Of a DNA stretch of 64,000 nucleotides, positions 10,788 through 22,659 are shown piece by piece. The DNA is from Gonatopus flavifemur. Its lineage: Eukaryota > Arthropoda > Insecta > Hymenoptera > Dryinidae. Numbering within the stretch: position 1 is the stretch's first letter; every line of letters begins with the position of its first letter. The position numbers and the translations under genes were made by a program. The stretch is taken from assembly GCA_018340375.1 (NCBI GenBank), contig JAFFJZ010000003.1, positions 21,886,001-21,950,000 of the forward strand. Direction: 5' to 3'. The notes below the pieces were generated by a model that was given only the letters and a program-made list of their open reading frames with translations, did no database searches and had not been told where the DNA came from.

Positions 10788-12998
10788 TAAGCAGAACATG
10801 ACCAGAAAAGTCGACGTACAGTCATTGTTATATTATTATCACAATCGCCACCATTTTATGCCAATGCCACCGCTCTTGGGATCACCCTCGGAACGGGATT
10901 CAAAAATTCGTCGTCTACTCGTCCAACGTCTCACCTTTTCTTCTTCACAAAATGTATGAACAAGATATGATCATTTTTTACAAGGTAATCCGAGAAGCGA
11001 TTACTCGGCGTCAGAGGGTATCGACGGTATCGACGATGCTTCGCCCCATCGTTTTCATTAATGTATATTATTATGACATTAAAATTAAACAAAAAATTGT
11101 ACTAAACTATGTAATAGATCTGTCCCGTATCTTGTTCAAATGACGTCACTATTTCAACGGAAAAATATGGTGCTCTCATTGTTTCATTATATAATATATA
11201 TATTTTTTTTTATTTCAATATACACAATCGTAATCGTTCTCAGTAAGTCAATAATTATAGCATCTTACATAAAAGTCACTTGAGTTGATTTTCATATATA
11301 CGTAAACGATGTACGTACCTGAAATTATCGTTAGATCTCAATTTTCTCAATCCCCCAGACGAAAAAGTTTATTCGTCTGTTTCCCTGTTCTATGGATGAC
11401 GTGGACAACGTGGAACACTACATCCACATGATTTTCAATTCAAATAATCAACATGTGCTTTCTGTTAGAATAGACAAAAACAAAAACAAAACACGACACT
11501 TTGTTGTTTTCCCATGACAGTTCGTTGGAAATTCCGTTGAATTTGAGATGATGACATTTATGCGACAAGGGTGATCCTCGAGTAAGTCAGATTTTAGGTA
11601 GCTAACTGTAACAACGTGAAGAAGAACAGATTAAAAAGTAAAAGCATAAACACGTATGACCGATAGGGTTTCTATGCCAAATATGTGTACGCTCGTGTAT
11701 TGTGCGTATGTGTGAATGCGTGTATGAGTGTGAGAAAAAATATGTGATGAAATAATAATTGATTTAGCATAACAAAAGAACGGAGAATTACGAAAGATTT
11801 TCATAATCGACTTCTTCTTTTCTTGGTTTATTCATTTTTGCTTTTCTTTAAACCTTTGCTCAGAGTAACGTGAGATGATAAGGGAGGAACCGTCCTCGTG
11901 AATTACGTCACATCGTAGTATTCAGGTATCTTTATTTAGTCATCTTGATACGACAAACGGATCGATGAACAGCTTTGACGTAACTTCTAACCGTTCCTCG
12001 ATCAATTTCGTTACTGTTATTCATCTCCTTATGTACATCTACTACATAATTCTATCAAATTCCGTTTCAATCCACCCGAAAGAGTTTTGCGTTCAAGTGC
12101 ATTTTTGAAATCAATTCTCAATATAATTGTAAATAGAAACTGTAATAGGATCGGTAATGCATTCGTATATTAATTTCGTCGATCGATGAATGAAGAAATT
12201 TTCATCAAACACGTTGGATACCGATTTGTATTACTGAGAAATCATTTATTCAGAGTCGTGTGATTATTACAATCCTAAGTTTCAAATACTCATTATCGAT
12301 TACATTATTATTAATATAATTTACCTGTATCGATGAATATGTTTCGATATTTGGAACACAGCTATAAGGGAGTAAGAAAAGTATATGAATTCTGTAAATT
12401 AATTCAAACTTGGAAATGATTGGATGGGAGAAAAGAATTTTTTATATCGATTTTATTTCAACTCCTCATTTTCCTGTTTCTAATGATTTGTTCTTCATTA
12501 TATATTGTAAAGTCCATACTGTACATATTGTATATCATCCTAAAGAACACTAGTTGACTTCTGATGTTAATTTTGATATTTATTTAATGCACTTCGATCA
12601 TTGAAATTATTGTACAATCATGTTGAAATAATTGTCCAAATTATTTTGGATTATCGATTCCGAGTTTTAATTTCTTTTCTTTGGTACAATACAAGATACG
12701 TTGAGAGACGTTTTCTTTGTGAAAAGAATGTATACGTCGACATGGTGCATCGTTAACCCACCATCCGTTGAGAAAGATATCTTTCTATATTTTTTTTAAA
12801 AACATAAAAAAGGAATTTTGAATACAATTTTACCTGAATCCCATGTCAATATGTATATCCTTTTTCTACGGCCGATTTCACGTGTTTATATATATGTATA
12901 TTTAATTGAATTTGAATCAACGCTGTCTCCGAATTGTAGAAAATACAAATCATCATACGTGATTATAATTTATAATTTTTCTTTGTTTCTTCAAAAAA

Positions 12999-13146
12999 AA
13001 TAAAACAGACAGAAAATGGAACGCACATTGAGCCGAGTGAGTGATATCCCTGTTAAATTGATAAGAAAAGAAAAATAAACGAAGGTTTAACGTAAAAAAA
13101 AATATATATATATATATACATACATATATGTATACATATAAATAAA
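12999..13146 (+). terminator. Cluster of poly(A) signals with AT microsatellite
   Basis: AATAAA occurs at 12999-13004, 13074-13079 and 13141-13146, bracketing a (TA)n/(CATA)n tract near 13098-13140. Three signals in 150 bases make this a reasonable alternative cleavage region for the Rbfox1 transcript. Confidence 0.4.
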
Positions 13147-14073
13147 CATGTAATTAAAATGTTACTCGAGTGAGTGAGATGAAATGTGCGTGTAAATGAA
13201 TAGGGATGAAGATGAGAAATTTAATGTTCTAAGAATGAAAAGACGCGCACAGCATATACACACAATTCTTCATAGATTCGTACATACACAACAGACAAAA
13301 AAATCTATGAGTAGCCAAACGTATGACGAAAGTACCGTAAGACAGCGTAGGACAACGTAGGACTTGTACCGTTGCGAACAAGTATCTTAGTTGTGATCGT
13401 CGTGTTATTTAGGTTCTAATCTAATGGCTGAATTCAACTAAAATATTAGAATAAGATTAGACAATTTTGTGCAAAGGAAAAAGGATAAGAGAAAAAATAA
13501 TAGTGATAATATAAATAATAGTAATGATAACAGTAACAATATTAGCTGATGCTAAAAACTTCATCGGTTGCTCGCGCTCAGATTTGATGTATCGACGCAT
13601 TATAATATTTGTAACCTTGTGTGTATTTGCGTATCGCGCGTGATCGTGTATGAGTATTTTGCGCATGGGTGTATGCAAAAAATGTACGTGTAAATAAATC
13701 GACCATGCATCGTGGCATTGTGTCGAGCACAAACATTACTTTAATAAAATGAACAGGAAAGGCGAGTTTAAGAGGAAGATGAATTACATATAAAACGCCG
13801 AGCATTCAAACCTACTCGTTGAAGAATTCTTGTAAAAGCCGTTGAATCAATTTCATTGAACATGAAGAAAAATTTAGAAAAAGGAAAAAAATATACAAAA
13901 GCTATAGTGATAAAAGAGAACGATGCTCTACAGCGGTTATGCGAGAAAGAAAATAAGAATACGTAAAAAAAGAGTGAAATCTACGATTATTCTTTCTGAT
14001 AAACACAGAATTAAGTGCACACATACTCACCATGATGCTCTCTGTTATCCTCTTCCTTCCGTGTATAAGACAA

Positions 14074-14106
14074 GAATAATAATAATATTAATAATAATAA
14101 TAATAA
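14074..14106. repeat. (AAT)n microsatellite
   Basis: A nearly pure run of AAT units with one interruption lies inside the inferred 3' UTR. A similar AAT/GAT run lies at about 16096-16137. Confidence 0.8.
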
Positions 14107-16399
14107 GACACTCATTGAAGATTCCACGACTCTTGTATGAAAGTAGTTGAGGGTTGAATTTATTGAATTCGGTGAATGTGATTTTGCATTTGGAATGATG
14201 ATGATGGATGGCATCGTTGATGCTCGAAAGTGAATGTGGGTGAATGAATTTTATTGAAAAACTCGTTCATCCAATGAGTAATTCAACCCAGTTCTACAAC
14301 ACCCCCTGTACATTGTAATTACTTATTTGTATTCGAATACCGTTACGAATAGGCTACTTTATTACTAGTGATTAAGCGTAAGTCAAGCTCAACTAAGCCT
14401 GACTTTACTCTCGCAGACATAAGATTTACCAAAACTCCGCGAAAGATCATCACATCTAAAACTTTGTCATAAGTGCACAAGTTCGTTTGTAACGGTAACA
14501 GAGATAGGGATGATAACGACACTAAGATTCGTCGTTATCATTGTTATTACTGTCATCGATGTACCTCTTTGTTATACGCAGCTTACAGTGAGTGAACGAA
14601 TAGGCCTATCGTGTAAAAGTGTTATAGACTCTAAAAGATATGAAAAGAAAAGAATTTTGTGGCAAGGTTTGTTCTCTTTCACTCTTTCGAACAATTTTTC
14701 ATTCCCTGTGTTTTTCAAAGTGATAAAAATAAATGAAGATCGATAAATAATGACTCTTCTTCTTTGTAAGTCATGAACAAACAAGTTGAAAGAGATGCAA
14801 AAGTCGAAGCCTGAATTCCTACCACCGATTAATTACAGTTTACGATTTATCGTTGAATTTACCAAATAGTGGAGTTACGAATTGTAATATAATTCAATGA
14901 TACGCACCGTAATGTTACGTACGTATATAATTATAAATAATAACAGTACCGTAAAAGATTTTTAAAAATAATTATAGGTAATACATGACTACGTAATGAC
15001 ACATCTTACGAGCAACACATATCCTAGGGTATTTTAGAGCAAAGATGCTGTCTCTCGAAATTCTTTTCTTTCAATAATATTGCACAATCGATGGATTTAA
15101 TCGAAAAATACAAAAGATTTGTACTTACCTTTCGAACTTGATATTCTAAATTCAAAACAGAGAATTTCGACGGCATAGCGTTTCGTTCGAGTTGATGCAG
15201 AGGGACGTTCCATGACATTAGAGCGTTAATCGCACGATATTTGACAATGAGAAACGATATTTCGTTTGGAAATATGCGCGTAGGCGCATACCGTGCAAAT
15301 AAATATTATTCGATTACACGTTCTCGTATATCTGTTTCCGTTGAAAGAAAAAGAAACTATCGATGAAATTCAGTTATGTTTTTGTATCATTTCTCAAATA
15401 GAATATTATTTTGCAATTTAAAGTATTAGAAGACTGAATTGATATGACCTCAATTGATTCTCAAGATCGATAAAATATTACTGTCTGGTTTTTGAAGTGT
15501 ATGAGGAATCTCATATTACGTGTTTATTTACTTTTTCTTTTGAACAATTCCCCCTTTGAGTGAACGGAGAATAAAAAGAGCACACAGAATCATATACACG
15601 TACACCCTATATTAATCCGTTATTACTGTTTATAAGGTAGCAAGAAAACAGAAACGAAAAGCCAAAAGCAAACATAACGGCACGTTTACAAAAATAGAAT
15701 ATAAAATATGCCCTGTCCCCTACCAGCTAACGCCATTGGTTCTTTGCAATTTTTTGCTTCTCTTTTGCGACAATCGAATGCGAGATTTTCACTCTGTATT
15801 TATACTCATATGAAATTTAGATGCAAACCCGAACTGTCTGCATACGAGCGAACGCGAAATGATTGATTACCACATTTGCGAATTTGCAAATTCTCATATA
15901 TAGAATATGATAAGCGTTATCAATTTGTTCCATACTTCGGTATCGGCTGAGCAACCCGCGAGCAAGGAAAGAGGAAAAATTTAGAGACAGTACGATGATA
16001 ATCTAAAAAGAGAAAAACAAAGAAAAGAACATCCGAAGAGAATGAAGGATGAAGGAAAAACAATACTTGGATCAACTTGATATTTTAGTTGCAAAATAAT
16101 AATAATGATAATGATAATGATAAAATAATAATAATTGTAATGATAGGAATGCGAGGTGTCGCTCGTAGCACCTTTATGATTGTCTGATTTAATGATATTT
16201 TGTAAGTCTGGACCAGTTATTAGGTTCTTATTACTACTCCCATAGCGACTTCTTATGACGTATTTTCTCTGTATATTGTCAATGTTTATTATTAAATATT
16301 TTTCAAATAAACTGATCGGTGGATTTTCTTTCGAACACCCATCGCTCTGGTTTCGTTTCCAAGGAAAAATCCTCAAATTTCAAAATGTTGTAGAAATTT

Positions 16400-16660
16400 G
16401 AATCTTTCATGAAATCGAAACAAAAATTCAAATTCGCAAAGTATGATAACATCGTTGGAGAAATATGCTGCAGGATTCGAAGTCTTTAACTAGGGTTGGA
16501 TCTGAGTGTTTCGGTATTCGGATCAGTAATTAGTTTCAATGAACGATTCAGACACAAGCAACATCATTTCAGAGGAATCCTGTAGACTCTAGAGTTACTC
16601 AATCTTTTCGAGGATTTTAAGAGGATACTAGCGCCGTGGTACGAAGCGAATCATTCATTA
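16400..16660. repeat. Dispersed repeat, copy 2
   Basis: This is the same block as 2190-2550 in the same orientation: GAAACAAAAATTCAAAT start, TTTCAATGAACGATTCA middle, CTAGCGCCGTGG end. It marks where repeat-rich sequence resumes after the putative 3' UTR. The following 16661-17157 shows no further structure. Confidence 0.55.
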
Positions 16661-17157
16661 TTCGAAAATGCTTTGATAAAATTGAAATGTAGTTCTGTAC
16701 AGCAAATCTTTAGAACACGTACAGAATGATTTTCATTAAGGCACTCTCGAAGAATTTACAATGATGTTTCATGTGCACTCTGGTATCTCTTCAAGAATTA
16801 ATCGATAGGAAATGAGAAATGCTCTGCAGGCATGGCAGGAGAATATGTTTGAATATCTTATTGAGAAAGTTTTGCGCTTTATGAAGAAAGAAGAAGAAGA
16901 TCATGGTTTGAAATGTGAAATGAACTGAGCATACGCGATGATTGTTCTTCACAGCCGTACCCAAAAATCCAACCCTCTGCGTTAAAAAAGATGCAGCTGA
17001 ATGATTAAGAAAAAAACCGCTATGAAACTGTAAAGAACAGTCGTTTCTTTCTGTCCTGCGTTGGTTTTTGTCCCGGTTCCTTGCTGAATCTTTCTGATAT
17101 CTCTAATAGGGTATTCGCATAACAATTCATGTTTCAAAACATATCTTCAACAAAGAA

Positions 17158-17276
17158 GGGCATTTTTGTACTCCGGGAGTACTTTTAGTGCAGAGTATAC
17201 TTCTTTTTGTGTAAAATATATGAGATCAGAGGAAAGTATTCCCCACTCAAAGTACTCCCGGAGTATGAAAATGCCC
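17158..17276. mobile_element. MITE with ACTCCGGGAGT ends
   Basis: GGGCATTTTTGTACTCCGGG at the left mirrors CCCGGAGTATGAAAATGCCC at the right. Each arm itself contains a palindrome (ACTCCGGGAGT), so the single strand could fold at several levels. The length is 119 bases. No clear duplication is seen. Confidence 0.7.
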
Positions 17277-17349
17277 ATCCCTGATTTTTAAACAAGTTGA
17301 AGATGAGTCTGAAACAAATTCCAAAAATATCTCTCCTGAAACTTATTCA

Positions 17350-17934
17350 AAAAATGAGCAGTGAATTTTTGAAGGGGCCTACAAAAACACCTAGTGTGAT
17401 CGCCTAAAAAAAAAGGTGATTTTTGGAAATTTTTTTAAAGAAAACTACCGCGTGAAATGTTTTGAAATTTGTAGGATATATTTATACATAAATGATGAAT
17501 ATTCAGTGAAATTTTCAAATAAAAACATTGAATTTCCAACGAGTTATTCGCGATCTCCTAAGTTACTAAGAAAAAAAAAAGAAGTTCCTCCACTGCTGGG
17601 GTGATTCCGGCCTTCCCCGTGGCTGAAATAAAAAAGAAGTGAAGATATTATCAAACCAGAAGGTATTGTCTATACAATGACCCCCGACTGTGAAAAAAAT
17701 TGGAATTGAACAAGATGGCAAAGTTTTGAAAACAAAATCTCGAATTTTGCTCGGAAATTGAATGATTTTGGGCCCGTCAAAATTACATTTTTCATACAAT
17801 CGAAAAACTGGAGGGTCATTGTACAGGGAAATATATACAAAATGAGCAGAAAACAGAATCGAAGCGATCGAATGATCTGTCTGAGAGTTATAACACCAGC
17901 AAAATTGAAAAATGTAGTTTCGAGAAAAACGCGT
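17350..17934. repeat. Dispersed repeat with blocks A and B, copy 1
   Basis: Block A (17350-17600: GTGTGATCGCCTAAAAAA, CGAGTTATTC) is found again at 26590-26800 in the same orientation. Block B (17640-17895: CTGGAGGGTCATTG, AACAAGATGGCAAAG) is found at 26805-27095 in the opposite orientation. The repeat seems to continue past the TTAA element at 17939-18519 into 18520-18680. Confidence 0.55.
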
Positions 17935-17938
17935 TTAA

Positions 17939-18519
17939 TCCATGACGGCCAAATGGGGTAACTCATTACCCCACGCTAAAAATCCCGGTCGGACAAGATG
18001 TGTAGATGTTTGTAGAGACTTTTAACTAATTGTGTCATGTTCGTTGACTAGTTCTTCAATATTTCTAATGATTGAACTTGGTGAATTTATAGATGGCGTT
18101 CTAAAAATTGGTCAAATAAGTGAAAATTCAGGAAAAATTGCAACAAAATTCACTACTCCGCCATTTTACAATATCAACGACTAAAACTCCAGGGCCGTCC
18201 GCACAATATATACCACTACCACAAAAAAATAACAGTATCCACCAATTATTCAAAAAGTATATTTATTTTGCAAAATTACTGGAAAGAAAAATGAAAAAAA
18301 TGAAAAATCATGAAATCGTTTTTTTTTGCGTTTTATTAGATTTTGAATACATATTCATGATTAGGAACTCGAAAATACTATGTTGGCTTACTATGTAGTG
18401 CAGTCACACCTCACACATGTCTGTCATCGACAGATGCTGTTTGTTGTATTCATTTGAGACCTCTCATTCCACTTTCTTTAAGCCTGGGGTAACTAGTCAC
18501 CCCGTGTGGCCGTTGAGGG
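17939..18519. mobile_element. TTAA-flanked (piggyBac-like) non-autonomous element
   Basis: TTAA occurs directly outside both ends (17935-17938 and 18520-18523). The terminal repeats run for about 35 bases: CCATGACGGCCAAATGGGGT at the left, and TGTGGCCGTTGAGGG preceded by GGGGTAACTAGTCACCCC at the right. TTAA duplication and CCC-type ends are characteristic of piggyBac elements. No transposase frame is present in its 581 bases. Confidence 0.75.
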
Positions 18520-18692
18520 TTAAAGATAAAATAATCGATTCCATTGTTGTGAATTGATGAAAATCGTGCTCACAATTGATCTGCTATTTCAGGCCCATAT
18601 AATTCACCTTCATCTTCTTCATGAGGCGCCTACTGGGCGCTTCGAAACAAAAAACGATTTTCTCAAAATTTCACACTAGATATGCCCCTTAA

Positions 18693-18904
18693 CGGCATCC
18701 ACTACCTTCCCAAAAAGTTACATGATTTCAAAATCGCCCACCCAGTTTTCTCAGAAACGAACAAATAAAATGCAAAATAAAGAGTAGCTGCACTTTCTTT
18801 GATATGCTAAGAAGATGCACCTGCTCATTAAAATCGATTATATTCATTAATCGTTGAGAAAACTGGGGGAAGAGATCTAGTAACTTTGCCTCTGATGAAT
18901 GCCC
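18693..18904. mobile_element. TTAA-flanked MITE, copy 1
   Basis: It is bounded by TTAA at 18689-18692 and 18905-18908. The ends CGGCATCCACTACC and TCTGATGAATGCCC are inverted relatives, and inside them CCCAGTTTTCTCAG mirrors TTGAGAAAACTGGG. A close copy is at 54829-55044, also bounded by TTAA. Confidence 0.75.
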
Positions 18905-18908
18905 TTAA

Positions 18909-19111
18909 GAGCATTCCGTAGAAGCGAAAGTTACTAGATTTTTCTACCTAAAATACTCGTAGATAATTGGATAAAATGGAAAAAATGAACCACCCAGACC
19001 TTGTTCCATACGAATAGAAAGTCTGACTGGTTGTTTTATTCCATCTTATTAAGACATCTTTGAGTATTTTGGGTACAGAGATCTAGTAACTCCAGGGTCT
19101 ACGGGATGTCC
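18909..19111. mobile_element. TTAA-flanked MITE sharing a target site
   Basis: It starts GAGCATTCCGTAGAAGC and ends TCTACGGGATGTCC, with TTAA at 18905-18908 and 19112-19115. The left TTAA is shared with the neighbouring element at 18693-18904. AGTTACTAGAT / ATCTAGTAACT subterminal words are shared with that neighbour, so the two are related. Confidence 0.7.
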
Positions 19112-19207
19112 TTAACACGACCTTGCTGTCTTTTATACAACTGAACCACGATTGCAAATTATAATTGCCAAATGAAAGATAAAACTCAGGAGACATGTTG
19201 TTTTAGG

Positions 19208-19590
19208 CAGAGACGTGAAAGCATTTGAAATGCTTTTTTGTGAAATTTTGGTATTGCCAAGGAATTTTGCTGAATATTCCTCGTTTCAGCACATTTTCTA
19301 TGTGTTTTCGAGGTTTTCTTCTGAAAAAAATTTCTCTGAACATGATATATTTCATATTTCGTATTTTATAATAGATTTCCGAAAGCATTTTGCATTTTCC
19401 ATACAAAATTCATTTCAAAATATAAGATAAAATACACAATACGAGATACATTATCTGTGGGGGAATTTTTTTTTTATGAGAAAACTACAAAAACAAACGG
19501 CAAATATGCAGAGATGGGGAAAAAACAGCAAAATTTGTTGGCAATACCGAATTTTCGCTAAAAAGCATTTCAAATGCTTTCACATCTCTG
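19208..19590. mobile_element. hAT MITE with perfect 8-bp duplication
   Basis: CAGAGACGTGAAAGCATTTG mirrors CAAATGCTTTCACATCTCTG at the other end with a single mismatch. GTTTTAGG lies immediately outside both ends (19200-19207 and 19591-19598), an exact 8-bp target duplication diagnostic of hAT elements. A second inner inverted pair (TTGGTATTGCC / GGCAATACCGAA) follows. The intact duplication suggests recent insertion. Confidence 0.9.
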
Positions 19591-19821
19591 GTTTTAGGGA
19601 GCATGAAGGGGGTTTTCGGTTATGTCACTTCCAGAGATATTCAAAGAATATTCCTTTCCATGACAATGGCAAAGGAATTAATATAGGATATTAACACCTT
19701 GAAATATAAGTTCCCCTATTTTGTGTCATGGACAAGGATAGGGAGAAACAGAGCAATTGGAGAAGGAAAGTTGAATAAAAACATTGAATTTATGAAAATA
19801 CAATATTTATTACATTAAAAT

Positions 19822-20729
19822 CAGGGTGTCTAGCAGTCGGGAATTAGTCAGGAATCGTACTTCCGTCGGGAAAAGTCGGGAAAATGTCAGAAAATGAAAA
19901 AAATTCCGGGAAATTTTCAATTATATTTTTGTTTTCTTTCTGTGTGCAGAATTTTCAAACTCAGAAAGGTTTCCCCCATCGACGAATAATTGATTATTTT
20001 GAATCATAATTGAAATGAATCTTGATTACATTAAATATTGATATCTTTTGTTATAATTTTGAGAGTTATGCAAAGATTCTCAGATATTTTCAGAATAATT
20101 TCTCCAGCCAGGTCTAGACAGCAATGAAAGATTCACTAAAGAATTCTTTTCAAATTCTTATAGAATTCCAGAAACCTTACACAACTCAAGAAGTCCTATT
20201 TCACGGCCTTGTTACGAATAATCTACAAAATCTCATTGACGAATGGGAAAATGAATAAGTTTCAATGGAATTCAATGATATTTAGTCAGAAATTTCACCA
20301 TTTGTGATAGGATTCAATAGAATATTTCTACCTGGGAGAGATTTGAGAGTTGTTTCAAATATTCTGTCAGGGGTCTTGCGACTGTTTCAAGACTTTTCGA
20401 AAGAATTTGCAAATGTTCGTGAAATAGTCTGTTTTTGACTTCTTTAAGATATACTTAATATACTCGATCTTATTTTCAAAATGCATCATGATTAAATGGA
20501 GCCGAGTTGGATATGAATGATTCGGATTATTGATTGAAAACATGTCCATTTAAAATAATTAATATTTTAATATTCAACTTCGAATTCATTTTTCTTATTA
20601 GATTGTATTATGCCATCGAAAATGTTAATTAAAATTGATGTGTGTGCATTTTATTTCCGATCCGGGAATTTCCCGAAAAATCCTGGAAAAAGTCGGGAAT
20701 TCCAAAATCATATTTTGCCAGACACCCTG
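19822..20729. mobile_element. hAT-like element of the CAGGGTGTC type
   Basis: CAGGGTGTCTAGCAGTCGGG and ATTTTGCCAGACACCCTG are inverted ends, followed inward by CGGGAA-rich segments (TCGGGAAAAGTCGGGAAAA, GGGAATTTCCCG). The flanks share TAAAAT rather than a full 8-bp repeat. No transposase remains. A MITE sits inside at 20206-20336. Confidence 0.7.
20206..20336. mobile_element. CCTGTTAC...CCTGGG MITE, copy 1 (nested)
   Basis: TTGTTACGAATAATC at the left and AATATTTCTACCTGGG at the right match the copies at 36459-36586 and, inverted, 55102-55232. The shared interior includes CTCATTGACGAATGGGAAAA. It lies inside the hAT-like element at 19822-20729. Confidence 0.7.
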
Positions 20730-20763
20730 TAAAATTTAACCTAATTCAATATGAGACAATTCA

Positions 20764-21389
20764 CCCGTATGGAAATATTTCGCTGAAAAATGTCTGTAAA
20801 ACTATGTAAAATCTCTGAAAAAAAATGAAAAAATGCTGAGAAACTCTGACAAACTCTGAGAATCTCTGGAATTTTGATGACAAATCTAATATTTTGGGGA
20901 CATTCTTTACAGACTTTTTTCAGACTTTTTTCAGAGTTTCTCAGAGTTTTTTCGTTCTTTTTCAGAGAAATAGTAACGAAATTGCACTCTGAAAAAACTC
21001 TGACAAAACTCTGATGGATTTTTAACATTTTTCTGACTTCCAGAAAAAAATTAAAGAATTTTCAAACACTTTCTCACACATGATATTTGAATACGGCATA
21101 TGAATGTATTTATTGAATTTCAGGATTTTTCAATAATCAGAAAAATGTCAACAATTTATTAGAGTTTTGTCAGGGTTTTTTCAGAGTGCAATTTCGTTAC
21201 TATTTCTCTGAAAAAGTATGAAAAAACTCTGAGAAACTCTGAAAAAAGTCTGAAAAAAGTCTGTAAAGAATGTCCCAAAAATATTAGATTTCTCATCAAA
21301 ATTTCAGAGATTCTCAGAGTTTCTTCATTTTTTTTCAGAGATTTTTCATATTTTTGCAGACATTTTCCAGCGGAATATTTCCATACGGG
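20764..21389. mobile_element. Long foldback MITE with CTCTGAAAAA words, copy 1
   Basis: CCCGTATGGAAATATTTCGC mirrors GGAATATTTCCATACGGG. The arms of about 270 bases are nearly exact complements around a short loop near 21060-21130. The word CTCTGAAAAA and its complement recur many times. CA flanks both ends. A diverged copy is at 31951-32602. Confidence 0.8.
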
Positions 21390-21683
21390 CATTTACAGAT
21401 GATTCCGATAAATTTAGGTCAGAATCAGAAACTTCAGAATATTTCTCCAACAAACCAATCGAACAATAAAATAAAAATTGTATTCCTTCTTTAATTTCGT
21501 TCATGATTCGAGTTGATACATATTGTTCTAAACTTGACAGATTTATTTCGATCATATCCTTTCACTAGAATTTGAATTTACGTATCATCGATCACTGTAT
21601 ATAATATCGGGATATATCTCCAATCAAATGGTTGAAAAACAATTATTTCTCAAACATTCGTTTGTTGAATAGAATTGTCATTT

Positions 21684-21931
21684 GTGAAATCCTCAACCAA
21701 TGATGTTTTCCACAATTACTAATTCATTGTCTCCAATTAATAGTTGCGAGATTCCAGCCAACAGGATTTCCCCCAATTACTAATTTTCGACGTTTAAACA
21801 ATTACTCGTGTGATTCCAGCCAACTGGATTCCCCACACAGTCAATCAGTGATAGACTCGATTGACACTTGAGAAATTCTAGCCATCCAGATTTTTCCAAG
21901 TAGTCAATTTTCGTCGCTATGAAGTTGAATT
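21684..21931. repeat. Four-unit minisatellite, about 62-bp unit
   Basis: Unit starts are at 21684, 21748, 21810 and 21870. Units two and three share GATTCCAGCCAAC(A/T)GGATT; the fourth has ATTCTAGCCATCCAGATTT, and the first is the most diverged. The following 21932-22650 shows no clear structure. Confidence 0.5.
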
Positions 21932-22659
21932 CAAAAGACAATGTATTTGAATACGGAATGAAACAATGTTGCTCCCCACACAAATTGAAATATAATTATC
22001 ACAATTTCTTCCCTTAATCAAATTCTCACTCACAAAGGAAAAAATCCAAAATATAGCACAATAATCCTTGGAATGTACTTTGAGAACGAAACGAATTCAA
22101 ACACTTGATGAATGAGATTAACACTTGGAATATGTTGAACAACAACAAAAGGACACTTTGAAATTGTAGTAAACACTTGGAAGAACGTTGAGCACGAATA
22201 CTTGAAGATGATGTGTAAGAACTGGAGCGAATGCGAATACTGCGAATACTGACTTTTGGGCCCAAAACATAGATTTTTATATGGTCAGTCTCGACCATGG
22301 AGAGACGTGTTTTGGTCACTTAGAAAAATGCACTTTACTCTATAGATAATGAGTTCATGCACTGCCCTTATGACGCATCACAAGTACATGGTATGCACGC
22401 GACGATGTCTTATCCATCACGTGAAGTTTAGTTGAAAGTTAGAACTATGATTCAAAATTATCAAAGGAAAATATCTATAAGAAAGATATTGATTGAATGT
22501 TCTTCAAGTTTTCTTAATATTGAATGATGCGGAAAGAGTTTTGGATTCAATTTACGAGAATGGTAATCGAATCATATTCAATTATTAGAAGAGTGTTCAA
22601 TCAATAATTAAGTAATTGAAATTATACAATTTATATATTAAAACACGAAAATACATGTA

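Larger units (their letters stand above)
10711..16390 (+). other. Rbfox1: Probable long Rbfox1 3' UTR
   Basis: About 5.7 kb follow the stop with no recognisable MITE, although elements occur every kilobase or so elsewhere. It has AATAAA signals at 10782, 12999, 13074, 13141, 13693, 14729, 15299 and 15570. Pumilio-type TGTANATA sites lie at 12128, 12520 and 13689, a GCATG lies at 13663, and there are AT microsatellites. Long 3' UTRs are usual for neuronal RNA-binding protein genes. The true end is unknown; the dispersed repeat from 16400 sets an upper guess. Open frames inside are short and not protein-like. Confidence 0.6.

Noticed and set aside
15981..16376. 131-codon minus-strand frame with a poly-Ile run
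   Set aside because: It is created by the (AAT/GAT)n microsatellite at about 16096-16137.
20367..20549. HSYPTR-like string resembling the end of a non-LTR reverse transcriptase region
   Set aside because: Only six residues match, inside a hAT-like non-coding element, with no catalytic motif nearby.
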